The position numbers and the translations under genes are program-made. Positions 17,738 through 26,600 of a DNA stretch of 59,119 bases are shown here, one piece after another. Origin of the DNA: Geosporobacter subterraneus DSM 17957 (lineage in GTDB: Bacteria; Bacillota; Clostridia; Peptostreptococcales; Thermotaleaceae); contig NZ_FQZV01000026.1 in assembly GCF_900142145.1 (NCBI RefSeq), forward strand, positions 1 to 59,119, read 5' to 3'. Numbering within the stretch: the stretch's first letter is position 1; each line of letters starts with the position of its first letter. The notes beneath the pieces are model-generated. The model was not told the DNA's origin. It did no database searches and saw only the letters and a list, made by a program, of their open reading frames with translations.

Positions 17738-19576
17738 ATGGGTAAAGTTATCGGTATTGACTTAGGAACAACCAATTCATGTGTTTCAGTTTTAGAAGGT
17801 GGAGAACCAGTAGTTATTCCAAATGCAGAAGGTAATAGAACTACGCCTTCTATCGTAGCATTTACAAAAAATGGAGAAAGATTAGTAGGAGAGACTGCCA
17901 AGCGACAAGCGATTACAAATCCAGATAGAACGATCATATCCATCAAGCGATATATGGGAACAGATCACAAGGTTTCAATTGATGGTAAAGATTATACCCC
18001 TCAGGATATTTCTGCAATGATTCTTATGAAGTTAAAGGCTGATGCAGAGGCTTACCTGGGAGAAAAGGTTACAGAGGCAGTCATTACTGTGCCTGCGTAT
18101 TTTACAGACAGCCAAAGGCAAGCAACAAAGGATGCCGGAAAAATTGCTGGGTTAGAAGTAAAAAGAATCATCAATGAGCCTACGGCGGCTTCTTTGGCCT
18201 ATGGCTTGGATAAAGATACAGAGCACCACAAAATTATGGTATTTGACTTAGGAGGAGGTACCTTCGACGTATCCATTCTAGAATTGGGGGATGGAGTATT
18301 CGAAGTACTTGCAACAAACGGAAATAACCATCTTGGAGGAGATGACTTTGATCAAGTGGTTATGGACTATTTGGCAGAGGCCTTTAAAAAAGAAAATGGG
18401 GTAGATCTAAGACAGGATAAAATGTCACTGCAGCGATTAAAGGAAGCAGCTGAGAAAGCAAAGAAAGAGCTCTCCAGTATGCAGACGACCAACATCAATC
18501 TGCCTTTTATTACGGCAACAGCTAACGGACCACTGCACTTAAACATGGATCTTACAAGAGCAAAATTTGACCAGTTAACAGCTCATTTAGTGGAAGCAAC
18601 AATGGGGCCCTCTAGAAAAGCATTGGAGGATGCAAAGCTAACAGCTGCAGACATTCATAAGGTGATCCTGGTAGGGGGTTCTACAAGAATTCCTGCTGTG
18701 CAAGAGGCTGTAAAAAAATTGACAGGTAAAGATCCCCATAAGGGAGTAAACCCAGATGAGTGTGTTGCTATCGGGGCAGCGATCCAAGCAGGCGTATTAA
18801 CTGGGGAAGTAAAAGACATCCTGTTGTTGGATGTAACACCCCTTTCATTGGGAATAGAAACCTTAGGTGGTGTGTTTACAAAGCTGATCGAGAGAAACAC
18901 AACCATTCCTACAAGAAAGAGCCAAGTGTTTTCAACAGCTGCTGACAATCAAACAGCGGTTGATATTCATGTGCTGCAGGGTGAAAGACAGATGGCAGCC
19001 GACAATATTACATTAGGAAGGTTCCAGTTGGGAGGAATTCTGCCTGCACCAAGAGGAATTCCTCAAATCGAAGTAACCTTTGATATTGATGCAAACGGCA
19101 TTGTACATGTTAGTGCAAAGGATAAAGGTACAGGCAAAGAGCAAAGCATCGCCATTACTGCATCTACAAACCTTTCAGATGATGAGATCCAGCGAAAGGT
19201 TAAAGAAGCAGAACAGTTTGCAGAAGAAGACAAAAAGAAGAAGGAAGCTATAGAGACTAGAAACAAGGCAGATTCCATGGTTTATGAAACGGAAAAAGCA
19301 CTAAAAGAAGTAGGAGACAAGGTTAGCCCAGAGGATAAAGCTAAGGTGGAATCAGCATTAGAGGCGTTAAAGAAAACCCTTGAAGGTAACGATACAGAGC
19401 AGATGAAAAAAGCAACTGAGGATTTGACAAACGCCTTCCATGTATTGTCTCAAAAAATGTATGAGCAGGCAGCACAGCAAGAGGCACCCCATGGCCAGGA
19501 ACCTCAGGGAGCAGGCAATGCAAACAAGGACAATGTGGTTGATGCCGATTATGAAGTAGTAGACGAAGATAAATAA
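17738..19576 (+). CDS. dnaK: Chaperone protein DnaK (Hsp70)
   Basis: A 612-residue Hsp70. The ATPase domain begins [19 protein letters not shown] (residues 4-22) and includes [12 protein letters not shown]; the linker and substrate domain begin at [17 protein letters not shown], and the acidic tail ends [11 protein letters not shown]. The 24-residue N-terminal lobe insertion of Gram-negative DnaK is absent, as usual in Firmicutes. AAAGGAGGA lies nine bases before the ATG. It works with DnaJ and GrpE, encoded on either side. Confidence 0.98.
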   Translation: MGKVIGIDLGTTNSCVSVLEGGEPVVIPNAEGNRTTPSIVAFTKNGERLVGETAKRQAITNPDRTIISIKRYMGTDHKVSIDGKDYTPQDISAMILMKLKADAEAYLGEKVTEAVITVPAYFTDSQRQATKDAGKIAGLEVKRIINEPTAASLAYGLDKDTEHHKIMVFDLGGGTFDVSILELGDGVFEVLATNGNNHLGGDDFDQVVMDYLAEAFKKENGVDLRQDKMSLQRLKEAAEKAKKELSSMQTTNINLPFITATANGPLHLNMDLTRAKFDQLTAHLVEATMGPSRKALEDAKLTAADIHKVILVGGSTRIPAVQEAVKKLTGKDPHKGVNPDECVAIGAAIQAGVLTGEVKDILLLDVTPLSLGIETLGGVFTKLIERNTTIPTRKSQVFSTAADNQTAVDIHVLQGERQMAADNITLGRFQLGGILPAPRGIPQIEVTFDIDANGIVHVSAKDKGTGKEQSIAITASTNLSDDEIQRKVKEAEQFAEEDKKKKEAIETRNKADSMVYETEKALKEVGDKVSPEDKAKVESALEALKKTLEGNDTEQMKKATEDLTNAFHVLSQKMYEQAAQQEAPHGQEPQGAGNANKDNVVDADYEVVDEDK

Positions 19577-19582
19577 ACTATA

Positions 19583-19603
19583 GGCACCCCTTTGGGTGCC
19601 TTG
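19583..19603 (+). terminator. Short hairpin after dnaK
   Basis: GGCACCC (19583-19589) pairs with GGGTGCC (19594-19600), followed only by TTG. It is probably a weak attenuator between dnaK and dnaJ. Confidence 0.5.
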
Positions 19604-19700
19604 TAATTGTGAAGAATGGTTGCATATTATCCAAGGATTTCTTATAATAGATAAGGTATGCAACTTTACGCGAATCTTGACTGGAAAGGCGGTGAAAAGA

Positions 19701-20837
19701 ATGGCAAAAAGAGACTACTATGAGGTCTTGGGCCTGGAAAAAGGTGCAAATGAACAGGCTGTTAAAAAGGCCTATAGAAAGCTGGCGATGCAATATCACC
19801 CAGATAAGAATCCAGGCAATAAAGAAGCGGAAGAGAAATTTAAAGAAATTAATGAAGCCTATGAAGTATTGAGTGATGCCAATAAAAGATCAAGGTATGA
19901 CCAATTTGGGCATGCGGGAGTAGGCGGCAATGGTGATGGCGGTTTTGAGGGCTTCTCAGGATACGGTGGATTTGACGATATTTTCGGGGATATTTTTGAT
20001 ATGTTCGGTGGTGGAGGTTTTTCAGGTGGTCGTAGGAGAAATGGACCTCAGAAGGGTGCTGATTTAAAATATGAATTGGGCATTACCTTTGAGGAGGCTG
20101 CTTTTGGGGTAGAAAAGGACATTAATGTATCTCGGCATGAGAGTTGTGGTACTTGCGGGGGTACAGGTGCTAAGCCGGGCACTTCCAAAAAGACCTGTTC
20201 AAAATGTAATGGGTCCGGTGAAGTTCGTTATGCCCAAAGAACACCCTTGGGACAGTTTGTCAATGTAAAAACCTGTGATGTCTGTCATGGAGAGGGGAGT
20301 ATTATCGAAACCCCCTGTAAGGATTGTAGCGGTACAGGAAAGGTAATGAAGGACAAGAAAATTCACATAAAAATACCTGCAGGAGTGGATACGGGTTCAG
20401 TTATACCACTGAGGGGTCAAGGTGAACCAGGTATCAAGGGTGGCCCAACGGGAGACCTCTATATTGTACTGCGGGTGAAACCTCACGAAATCTTTCAAAG
20501 AGATGGTAATGATGTAATCTGTGAGATGCCGATTACTTTTGTTCAGGCAGCCTTAGGAGATGAATTAGTTGTACCTACATTAGATGGGAAGATTAAATAC
20601 AAAATACCGGAAGGAACACAAAGCGGTACGATTTTTAGGATGAAAGGAAAGGGTATCCCAAGTTTGCGAGGTTATGGCAGAGGAGATCACTATGTTAAAG
20701 TAATCGTGGAGATACCGAAAAAGCTAAATGATAAGCAGAAAGAGCTGTTAAAGCGATTCGCCGATGAAATGGGCGAGGATGTACACGAGCAAAGAAAAAC
20801 ATTTTTTGATAAGGTAAAGGATGTTTTCGGCATATAG
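19701..20837 (+). CDS. dnaJ: Chaperone protein DnaJ (Hsp40)
   Basis: The 378-residue type I Hsp40 has an N-terminal J domain with the HPD motif in QYHPDKNPG, a glycine/phenylalanine-rich linker ([17 protein letters not shown]), four CxxCxGxG zinc motifs ([32 protein letters not shown]) and the C-terminal substrate domains. It stimulates DnaK ATPase and delivers substrates. ATG 19701 follows AAAGGCGGTG. An upstream in-frame extension to 19596 has no J-domain homology and was dropped. Confidence 0.97.
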   Translation: MAKRDYYEVLGLEKGANEQAVKKAYRKLAMQYHPDKNPGNKEAEEKFKEINEAYEVLSDANKRSRYDQFGHAGVGGNGDGGFEGFSGYGGFDDIFGDIFDMFGGGGFSGGRRRNGPQKGADLKYELGITFEEAAFGVEKDINVSRHESCGTCGGTGAKPGTSKKTCSKCNGSGEVRYAQRTPLGQFVNVKTCDVCHGEGSIIETPCKDCSGTGKVMKDKKIHIKIPAGVDTGSVIPLRGQGEPGIKGGPTGDLYIVLRVKPHEIFQRDGNDVICEMPITFVQAALGDELVVPTLDGKIKYKIPEGTQSGTIFRMKGKGIPSLRGYGRGDHYVKVIVEIPKKLNDKQKELLKRFADEMGEDVHEQRKTFFDKVKDVFGI

Positions 20838-20842
20838 TTTAA

Positions 20843-20868
20843 AAGCACCCAGTTATAACTGGGTGCTT
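20843..20868 (+). terminator. Palindromic hairpin ending the dnaK operon
   Basis: A perfect palindrome with stem AGCACCCAGTT (20844-20854). It lacks a T run on the + strand; position after dnaJ suggests transcript end or processing. Confidence 0.6.
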
Positions 20869-20963
20869 ACTAGTAGTGAGAGATTGCGAATATACTGGTA
20901 AATTTTATTAGGTTAGGGTATAATATATGGGATAAAAAGGTCAAAGCTACGGAGGGTATGGTA

Positions 20964-21920
20964 ATGAAATGGATTGAGGTAAAAATTAAGACAACCACGG
21001 AGGCAGTCGAAGCTGTGTCAAACATTCTATATGATGTTGGCGTGGGCGGCGTTGTCATTGAGGACCCTAGTGATCCTATCTTTAAAGAAAAGGATGCAGG
21101 GGACTGGGACTATGTAGACGAGTCACTGCTGCAAAATGTATTGGAGGGTGCAATTGTTAAAGGGTATCTTCCTGAAAGTGAAGATCTTATTGACAAAATT
21201 GAATGGATAAGGCAAAGTGTGGAAATGATTCCCCAATATAATCTGGATAAAGGCCTTGGAGAGGTGACAACTACTGAAGTCTATGAAGAAGACTGGGCAA
21301 ATGCATGGAAAAAATATTATAAACCAAAGAAGATTGGCAGTAAGATTGTCATTAAACCTACCTGGGAGCCTTACACACCTCAAGCAGAAGAGATTATCGT
21401 AGAACTTGATCCTGGCATGGCCTTTGGAACCGGAACTCATGAGACCACAATGATGTGTGTTCAAAATCTAGAAAAATATGTGACTCCTGAGAGTCTTGTC
21501 TTTGATATCGGCTGTGGCAGCGGCATACTGTCCATTACTGCCGCAAAGCTGGGAGCTAAAAAAATTGTAGGCATCGATTTGGACGAGGTTGCAGTAAAGG
21601 TATCAAGAAAAAATGTTGAAGACAATCATGTAACAGAACAAGTAGAGATTCGACATGGAAATCTGCTGGATACCTTACATGAGAGAGCCGATGTCATCGT
21701 AGCCAATATCATTGCGGACGTAATCATTATCCTGGCCGATGAACTCCGACAATTCCTAAAGGAGGAAAGCATATTTATTGCTTCAGGAATCATATTGGAT
21801 AAGATTGAGGAAGTTACGGCGGCATTAAGAAAAAACAGATTTGAAATTGTACAGATTGAAACAATGGGAGAATGGGCTGCAATTGTGTCAAAACCAGAAG
21901 GTGATCAGAAGGATGAATAG
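20964..21920 (+). CDS. prmA: Ribosomal protein L11 methyltransferase
   Basis: The 318-residue enzyme has the PrmA N-terminal substrate-binding domain (starting MKWIEVKIKTTTEAVEAVSNIL) and a class I SAM methyltransferase domain with motif I VFDIGCGSGILSI and the catalytic-domain GMAFGTGTHETT and VANIIADVII motifs. It trimethylates L11. GGAGGG lies seven bases before ATG 20964; the ATG two codons upstream overlaps less well. It overlaps rsmE by eight bases, as in many Firmicutes. Confidence 0.96.
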   Translation: MKWIEVKIKTTTEAVEAVSNILYDVGVGGVVIEDPSDPIFKEKDAGDWDYVDESLLQNVLEGAIVKGYLPESEDLIDKIEWIRQSVEMIPQYNLDKGLGEVTTTEVYEEDWANAWKKYYKPKKIGSKIVIKPTWEPYTPQAEEIIVELDPGMAFGTGTHETTMMCVQNLEKYVTPESLVFDIGCGSGILSITAAKLGAKKIVGIDLDEVAVKVSRKNVEDNHVTEQVEIRHGNLLDTLHERADVIVANIIADVIIILADELRQFLKEESIFIASGIILDKIEEVTAALRKNRFEIVQIETMGEWAAIVSKPEGDQKDE

Positions 21921-22671
21921 ATTTTTCGCAGACAGAAAAAATATCATAGAAGATCAACAGCGGATTTTTATAGATGATCCCGAGGACGTCAAACATATAG
22001 GGAAGGTTCTTAGACTTGCGGAAAAAGATATTATTGAGATCTGTGATGGAGAAAATGGGATCTACATAGGAGAGATTTCAACTATCTCTAAAGGGAAAGT
22101 AGAAGTGAAAATACAGGAAAAGAAGATTTCTGATACAGAACCCCCTATAGAAGTGACGCTTTTTCAGGGGATTCCAAAGGGTGCTAAAATGGAGATGATC
22201 ATACAGAAATGTACAGAATTAGGCATTCACAGCATCATTCCATTGAATACAAGCCGTACGGTAGTTCAGTTAAAAGATAGAAAAGATGAAATAAAAAAAA
22301 TAGAACGATGGCAAAAAATAGCCCAAGAGGCCGCAAAGCAGTCTAAAAGAGGCGTCATACCGAATGTTGGACAGCCTATAGAATTTTCAGATTTGGAAGA
22401 GACATTGGCTGCATTTGATTTTGCCATTATTCCCTATGAAAAAGAAACCAGGATTGGGTTAAAGTCTTTATTAAAAAACAAAATAGGACAAAGAAAAATC
22501 GCAGTAATTATTGGTCCGGAAGGCGGTTTTGAAGAGGCGGAGATCGAAAAAGCCAAAGAATTTGGAAGCGTGCCCATAACCCTTGGAAAAAGAATCCTCC
22601 GGACAGAGACTGCCGGATTCGTGGTGTTAAGTACCCTCATGTATGAACTAGGGGATTTAGGAGGTATATAG
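21913..22671 (+). CDS. rsmE: 16S rRNA (uracil-1498-N3)-methyltransferase
   Basis: A 252-residue SPOUT-class methyltransferase. It opens MNRFFADRKN, has HIGKVLRL (RNA-binding PUA-like domain), the KGAKMEMIIQKCTELGI and TSRTV motifs, and the knot region IGPEGGFEEAEIEKAK followed by LGKRILRTETA. It methylates U1498 of 16S rRNA. ATG 21913 lies inside the last codons of prmA, implying translational coupling; the longer frame upstream is within prmA and was rejected. Confidence 0.95.
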   Translation: MNRFFADRKNIIEDQQRIFIDDPEDVKHIGKVLRLAEKDIIEICDGENGIYIGEISTISKGKVEVKIQEKKISDTEPPIEVTLFQGIPKGAKMEMIIQKCTELGIHSIIPLNTSRTVVQLKDRKDEIKKIERWQKIAQEAAKQSKRGVIPNVGQPIEFSDLEETLAAFDFAIIPYEKETRIGLKSLLKNKIGQRKIAVIIGPEGGFEEAEIEKAKEFGSVPITLGKRILRTETAGFVVLSTLMYELGDLGGI

Positions 22672-23991
22672 GTGAAAAAAGTAGCATTTTATACTCTCGG
22701 GTGCAAAGTAAACCAATATGAGACGGAAGCTATGGGGGAATTGTTTGAAAAGGCTGGTTATCAGGTGGTAGACAATGAGACAGGTGCCGATGTCTATGTG
22801 ATCAATACCTGTACGGTGACTAGTTTGGGAGATAGAAAATCACGACAGCTTATTCGTAGAGCAAAAAAAGAGAATCCCAATGCAATTATCGCTGTAGTTG
22901 GGTGTTATTCCCAGACTGCACCTGAGGAAGTTTCAAACATTGAGGGTGTAAATATTATATTAGGTACCAATGATCGAAACATGATTGTAGAATATGTTGA
23001 GAAATTTCGGGATGCCAATGAAAGAATCTATGCAGTAAAAGATATTATGCAGATTCGAGAATTTGAAGAAATGACGATTGGTGAAATTAAGGGCAAGACC
23101 CGGGCATTTTTAAAGATACAGGAAGGCTGTAACCAGTATTGCACCTATTGCATCATACCCTACGCCAGAGGGCCTATCCGAAGCAGAAAACCTGAGGATA
23201 TTGTTAAGGAGGTTCACAGATTAGCAGAGAATGGTTTTAAGGAAGTAGTATTAACGGGTATCCATGTAGCTTCCTATGGAAAGGATTTGGACGAGGGATC
23301 TCTGCTGGAGGTGCTCAAGGCCATTCACCCTATTGAAGGTATTGAACGGATACGGTTAAGCTCCCTGGAACCTACTTTAATCAGTGAAGATTTTGTGATA
23401 GAAATTTCAAAGCTTCGCAAAATGTGTCCACATTTTCATCTTTCACTGCAAAGCGGCTGTGATGAGACGTTAAAGCGTATGAACCGAAAATATACAACCG
23501 CAGAGTATAGAGAAAAAGTAGCACTTCTTAGGAAACACCTTCCCGATGTCTCCATAACCACTGATGTTATGGTTGGTTTTCCTGGGGAGACAGGGGAAGA
23601 ATTTGAAAAAACCTATGAATTTGTAAAAGAAATCTCTTTTAGTCAAATTCATGTGTTTAAATATTCTCCAAGGAAGGGAACTCCAGCTGCAAAATATAAA
23701 CAGCAGGTTAGGGCAGAAGTAAAAAATCAGAGAAGTGAGAAGCTGATAGCATTAGCTTCTGAGGATGCTCGGAAATATAATGAAAGATTCATAAATACAC
23801 GGCGACAGGTACTTTTTGAGGTAGCAAGTCATGAATATGAGGAATATTATGAAGGGCTGACAGAGAATTATATCCGTGTATTTTGTAAATTTGAAGAAAG
23901 TCCCGAAGGCAAGATAAAGTCAGTTTTACTCACAGAGGTAATGGGAGATGGCTTAAGAGGTTCCTTTGTTGGCGAAAAAGAGAGCTTATAG
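22672..23991 (+). CDS. mtaB: tRNA (t6A37) methylthiotransferase MtaB
   Basis: A 439-residue radical SAM methylthiotransferase: N-terminal UPF0004 domain with LGCKVNQYE and NTCTVT cysteines, the radical SAM cluster motif CNQYCTYCIIPYARG, and a C-terminal TRAM domain. MtaB turns t6A at position 37 of tRNA into ms2t6A, helping decode ANN codons. The GTG start directly abuts the rsmE stop and follows GGAGGTATA, so the two are coupled. Confidence 0.95.
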   Translation: MKKVAFYTLGCKVNQYETEAMGELFEKAGYQVVDNETGADVYVINTCTVTSLGDRKSRQLIRRAKKENPNAIIAVVGCYSQTAPEEVSNIEGVNIILGTNDRNMIVEYVEKFRDANERIYAVKDIMQIREFEEMTIGEIKGKTRAFLKIQEGCNQYCTYCIIPYARGPIRSRKPEDIVKEVHRLAENGFKEVVLTGIHVASYGKDLDEGSLLEVLKAIHPIEGIERIRLSSLEPTLISEDFVIEISKLRKMCPHFHLSLQSGCDETLKRMNRKYTTAEYREKVALLRKHLPDVSITTDVMVGFPGETGEEFEKTYEFVKEISFSQIHVFKYSPRKGTPAAKYKQQVRAEVKNQRSEKLIALASEDARKYNERFINTRRQVLFEVASHEYEEYYEGLTENYIRVFCKFEESPEGKIKSVLLTEVMGDGLRGSFVGEKESL

Positions 23992-24072
23992 ATAAGAAAA
24001 GCAGGATTTTTTCTATTTCTGTTGAATATGTATTTGAACCTATGAGAAAGCTTATTGAAGGAGGTGAACCGC

Positions 24073-24417
24073 GTGTCTGACTGTATTTTTTGTAAAATTA
24101 ATTCCAAGGAGATTCCAGCAAAGATTGTGTATGAGGATGAGAGGGTGTTGGCTTTCTATGATATAAGTCCTGCTGCTCCGGTCCATATACTCATCATTCC
24201 CAAGGAACATATTGCTTCTATTGATGATGTAGGAGAAGCTCACCGGGATCTTTTGGGACACATTCACCTGATTATAAAGAGAATTGCAGAGGACTTGAAT
24301 ATCAATAGGGATGGGTATCGAATTGTAAATAACTGCGGCGATGCCGGGGGACAGACAGTTCATCACTTACATTTTCACTTATTGGGTGGACGTCAAATGA
24401 AATGGCCTCCAGGTTAA
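24073..24417 (+). CDS. HIT-family (HINT-like) nucleotide hydrolase
   Basis: A 114-residue protein beginning with CIFCKI, a zinc-binding or structural cysteine pair typical of bacterial HIT proteins, and ending with the histidine triad in VHHLHFHLLGG. These are AMP-lysine-type phosphoramidases of broad specificity. The start is GTG 24073 with GGAGGTG six bases upstream; the in-frame TTG at 24055 lies before the ribosome-binding site. Order mtaB-HIT-rpsU-yqeY is common in Clostridia. Confidence 0.93.
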   Translation: MSDCIFCKINSKEIPAKIVYEDERVLAFYDISPAAPVHILIIPKEHIASIDDVGEAHRDLLGHIHLIIKRIAEDLNINRDGYRIVNNCGDAGGQTVHHLHFHLLGGRQMKWPPG

Positions 24418-24424
24418 AAAAAAG

Positions 24425-24453
24425 TTGCAGAAATAACAAATTTAATGTATAAT
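24425..24453 (+). promoter_or_regulatory. Sigma-A promoter of rpsU-yqeY
   Basis: TTGCAG (24425-24430), 17 bases, perfect TATAAT (24448-24453). The leader of about 85 bases can fold a TCTATAG / CTATAGA hairpin around 24480-24507. Confidence 0.8.
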
Positions 24454-24544
24454 GACATAGTATTATACACATTTTCGATCTCTATAGTTGTGTATTTTGC
24501 TATAGATACAGCACAAGATTGCTAGCGGAGGGAGGGAGAATTAT

Positions 24545-24763
24545 ATGTCACAAATTAAAGTTGGGGAAAATGAAACTCTTGAGAGTGCTCTTCGTAGATT
24601 TAAGCGTTCATGTGCCAAAGCTGGTGTTTTATCAGAGGTTAGAAAAAGAGAGCATTATGAGAAGCCAAGTGTAAGACGTAAGAAAAAAGCAGAGGCGGCG
24701 AGAAGAAAAAACGCTAAGAAATTTCTAAAAGAGGTGAAATCATGTCCCTCAAAGATAAGTTAA
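24545..24763 (+). CDS. rpsU: 30S ribosomal protein S21 with C-terminal extension
   Basis: The first 58 residues ([31 protein letters not shown]) are the standard S21. Firmicute S21 usually ends soon after the basic segment, near 57-60 residues; this one is 72 and carries an extra [13 protein letters not shown]-type tail that overlaps the start of yqeY in another frame. GGAGGGAGGG precedes the ATG. S21 sits near the 3' end of 16S rRNA and influences initiation. Confidence 0.95.
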   Translation: MSQIKVGENETLESALRRFKRSCAKAGVLSEVRKREHYEKPSVRRKKKAEAARRKNAKKFLKEVKSCPSKIS

Positions 24764-25185
24764 TGGAAGATCTAAAAATAGCCATGAAAGAGAAAGACCA
24801 ACTGAAAAAGTCTGTTATCACATTGGTGAGAGCTTCGATTAAACAGTATGAAGTTGATCATAGAGTAGAACTTGATGATGATGCTGTTTTGGAAATTATG
24901 TCCAAGCAGGTGAAGCAGAAAAAGGACGCTATTGAAGAGTTTTCTAAAGGTGGAAGAGAAGACCTGGTCAATGAAGCAAAAGCAGAAATTGAAGTTTTGC
25001 TGACCTACTTACCAAAGCAGCTAACAGAAGAAGAAATCTCGGAGATTGTTATTCAGGTACTCAATGAGACCGGTGCAACCACTACCAAGGATATGGGAAA
25101 GGTTATGGCTGCTCTCATGCCTAAGGTAAAGGGGCGTGCTGATGGAAAACTGGTAAATCAAGTGGTTAAAAAACATTTACAATAA
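24742..25185 (+). CDS. yqeY: GatB/YqeY domain protein
   Basis: A 147-residue helical protein covering the whole YqeY family: N-terminal [17 protein letters not shown], central [18 protein letters not shown], and C-terminal [19 protein letters not shown], the tail-like domain shared with GatB. The role is unproven, with tRNA-dependent amidation or misacylation suggested. AGAGGTG lies before the ATG, within the end of rpsU, so translation is coupled. Its last codons form the left arm of a long inverted repeat. Confidence 0.93.
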   Translation: MSLKDKLMEDLKIAMKEKDQLKKSVITLVRASIKQYEVDHRVELDDDAVLEIMSKQVKQKKDAIEEFSKGGREDLVNEAKAEIEVLLTYLPKQLTEEEISEIVIQVLNETGATTTKDMGKVMAALMPKVKGRADGKLVNQVVKKHLQ

Positions 25186-25226
25186 AAAAAAAAGACCGAA
25201 GGGTCTTTTTTTTATTGTAAATGTTT
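25169..25226. terminator. Long inverted-repeat terminator overlapping the end of yqeY
   Basis: GACC (25194-25197) and GGTC (25202-25205) with flanking A and T runs make a bidirectional terminator. The pairing continues outwards: ACATTTACAAT on the left, ending inside yqeY, matches ATTGTAAATGT on the right, giving arms of about 24 bases with a small length difference in the A/T runs. Confidence 0.85.
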
Positions 25227-25333
25227 TGCTGCCTGTACAAGAATGCTTTTCGATTTGTAAAAATTATCAACTAAACAAAGGGGGAGGGAATATGGTATAA
25301 TATAGTCAGAATATTTCAAAAAGGGGGATCTCG

Positions 25334-26464
25334 ATGAAAAAAATTGCTGCAGTTCTGATATTGGCATTGTTGTTTCTGCTAGGATTCTCCTTTTCGGCTA
25401 CTGTATTTTCTGAAGAGGAAATAGAGATGAGAGTTATTCAGGGCGACGGTGATCATTCTTTAATTAAAATATACACACCTACGAATATTGAGAGCATTTA
25501 TTTGGAAATCTATCATATGGAGAGTAGATTTTTAGCGGGGATTCATCTAAACTATCATACAGTTGAAAAATCGGATGAGAGTACAAAAAATGTATTTTTG
25601 CTGAATACAGGGGTACTAAGTGGCAAAAAACAAATTCATTTTAAACTATTTCCCGGGACACAGAGGGAAGAAATTTTCCGGTTAAGGGATTTAGAAGTGA
25701 TTGAAGCTGCTGCTGAAGCAGCAATGATACTACAGGAAAGCAAGGGTACGCAAGTGGAGGAGATGAATCGACTCAAGGTAATGAGCTTTAATATTCATCA
25801 TGGTAGAAGCAGGTTTGGAGCATATAATATCAATGATGTCATAAAAACCATAAGAGACCATGAAATAGATATCGTGGGTCTTCAGGAAGTCGATAGAAAT
25901 GTGTATCGTTCCCGATTTGAGGATCAGATAAAAAAGCTGTCAGTAGAACTGGATATGTATTATGTTTATGGGCCCAACATCAGAATTCTTGGAGCAGAGT
26001 ACGGCAATGCAATTCTCAGCAAATATCCGATCGAGGATTTTGAGAATGTTACTTTACCGGGAAACAGAAGAGAAAAAAGGGGATTGCTGATGAGTAAGAT
26101 CCGTGTAAACGGAGAAGAAATCAGATTTTTAGTTACCCATTTGGGCCTAAATCGAGAAGAAAGAAAAAAGCAAATGCACGCTATTGATCAGTTTGTACGG
26201 TTCTTAGGAAAGCGGGTGGTTTTAGTAGGGGATTTTAATACTACTGACAGCAGCATTGATTTCTATGATTTTAAGAAGTATTTAATAGATGCTGCAGAAG
26301 TTTTTGAAAATCAGCATCAGCATACTTATGATGGTATTGTCTTTAAATCCAGGATTGATTATATTCTTACGACACAAGACTTTAAAACCATGCACTACGA
26401 GGTACTGGATACAGATATATCCGATCATTTTCCTGTGATTGCCCATATAGAGCTAAGTGAATAG
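25334..26464 (+). CDS. Exported endonuclease/exonuclease/phosphatase-fold protein
   Basis: A 376-residue protein with an N-terminal signal or anchor (KKIAAVLILALLFLLGFSF), an unrecognised domain of about 110 residues, and an EEP-superfamily domain from about 148: MSFNIHHGR, VGLQEVDRN, ILSKYPI, THLGL, VLVGDFNTT and SDHFPVIAHI are the metal-binding and catalytic motifs in the correct order. It should be an extracytoplasmic nuclease or lipid/sugar phosphodiesterase. It is an addition relative to the Bacillus gene order between yqeY and nfeD. Confidence 0.88.
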   Translation: MKKIAAVLILALLFLLGFSFSATVFSEEEIEMRVIQGDGDHSLIKIYTPTNIESIYLEIYHMESRFLAGIHLNYHTVEKSDESTKNVFLLNTGVLSGKKQIHFKLFPGTQREEIFRLRDLEVIEAAAEAAMILQESKGTQVEEMNRLKVMSFNIHHGRSRFGAYNINDVIKTIRDHEIDIVGLQEVDRNVYRSRFEDQIKKLSVELDMYYVYGPNIRILGAEYGNAILSKYPIEDFENVTLPGNRREKRGLLMSKIRVNGEEIRFLVTHLGLNREERKKQMHAIDQFVRFLGKRVVLVGDFNTTDSSIDFYDFKKYLIDAAEVFENQHQHTYDGIVFKSRIDYILTTQDFKTMHYEVLDTDISDHFPVIAHIELSE

Positions 26465-26480
26465 GATAAAGGAATGGTCA

Positions 26481-26518
26481 AATCAGTCTATCTAATAGGA
26501 TAGACTGATTATTTTTTT
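26481..26518 (+). terminator. Rho-independent terminator
   Basis: AATCAGTCTATC (26481-26492) pairs perfectly with GATAGACTGATT (26499-26510), followed by ATTTTTTT. Confidence 0.9.
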
Positions 26519-26600
26519 GAAAATTTTTTAGTAAAATAAGAAAGTGTTTTAAATAACTGGAGAAAGTGTATTATACTAATATATAGAGGAGGTGAATCAT

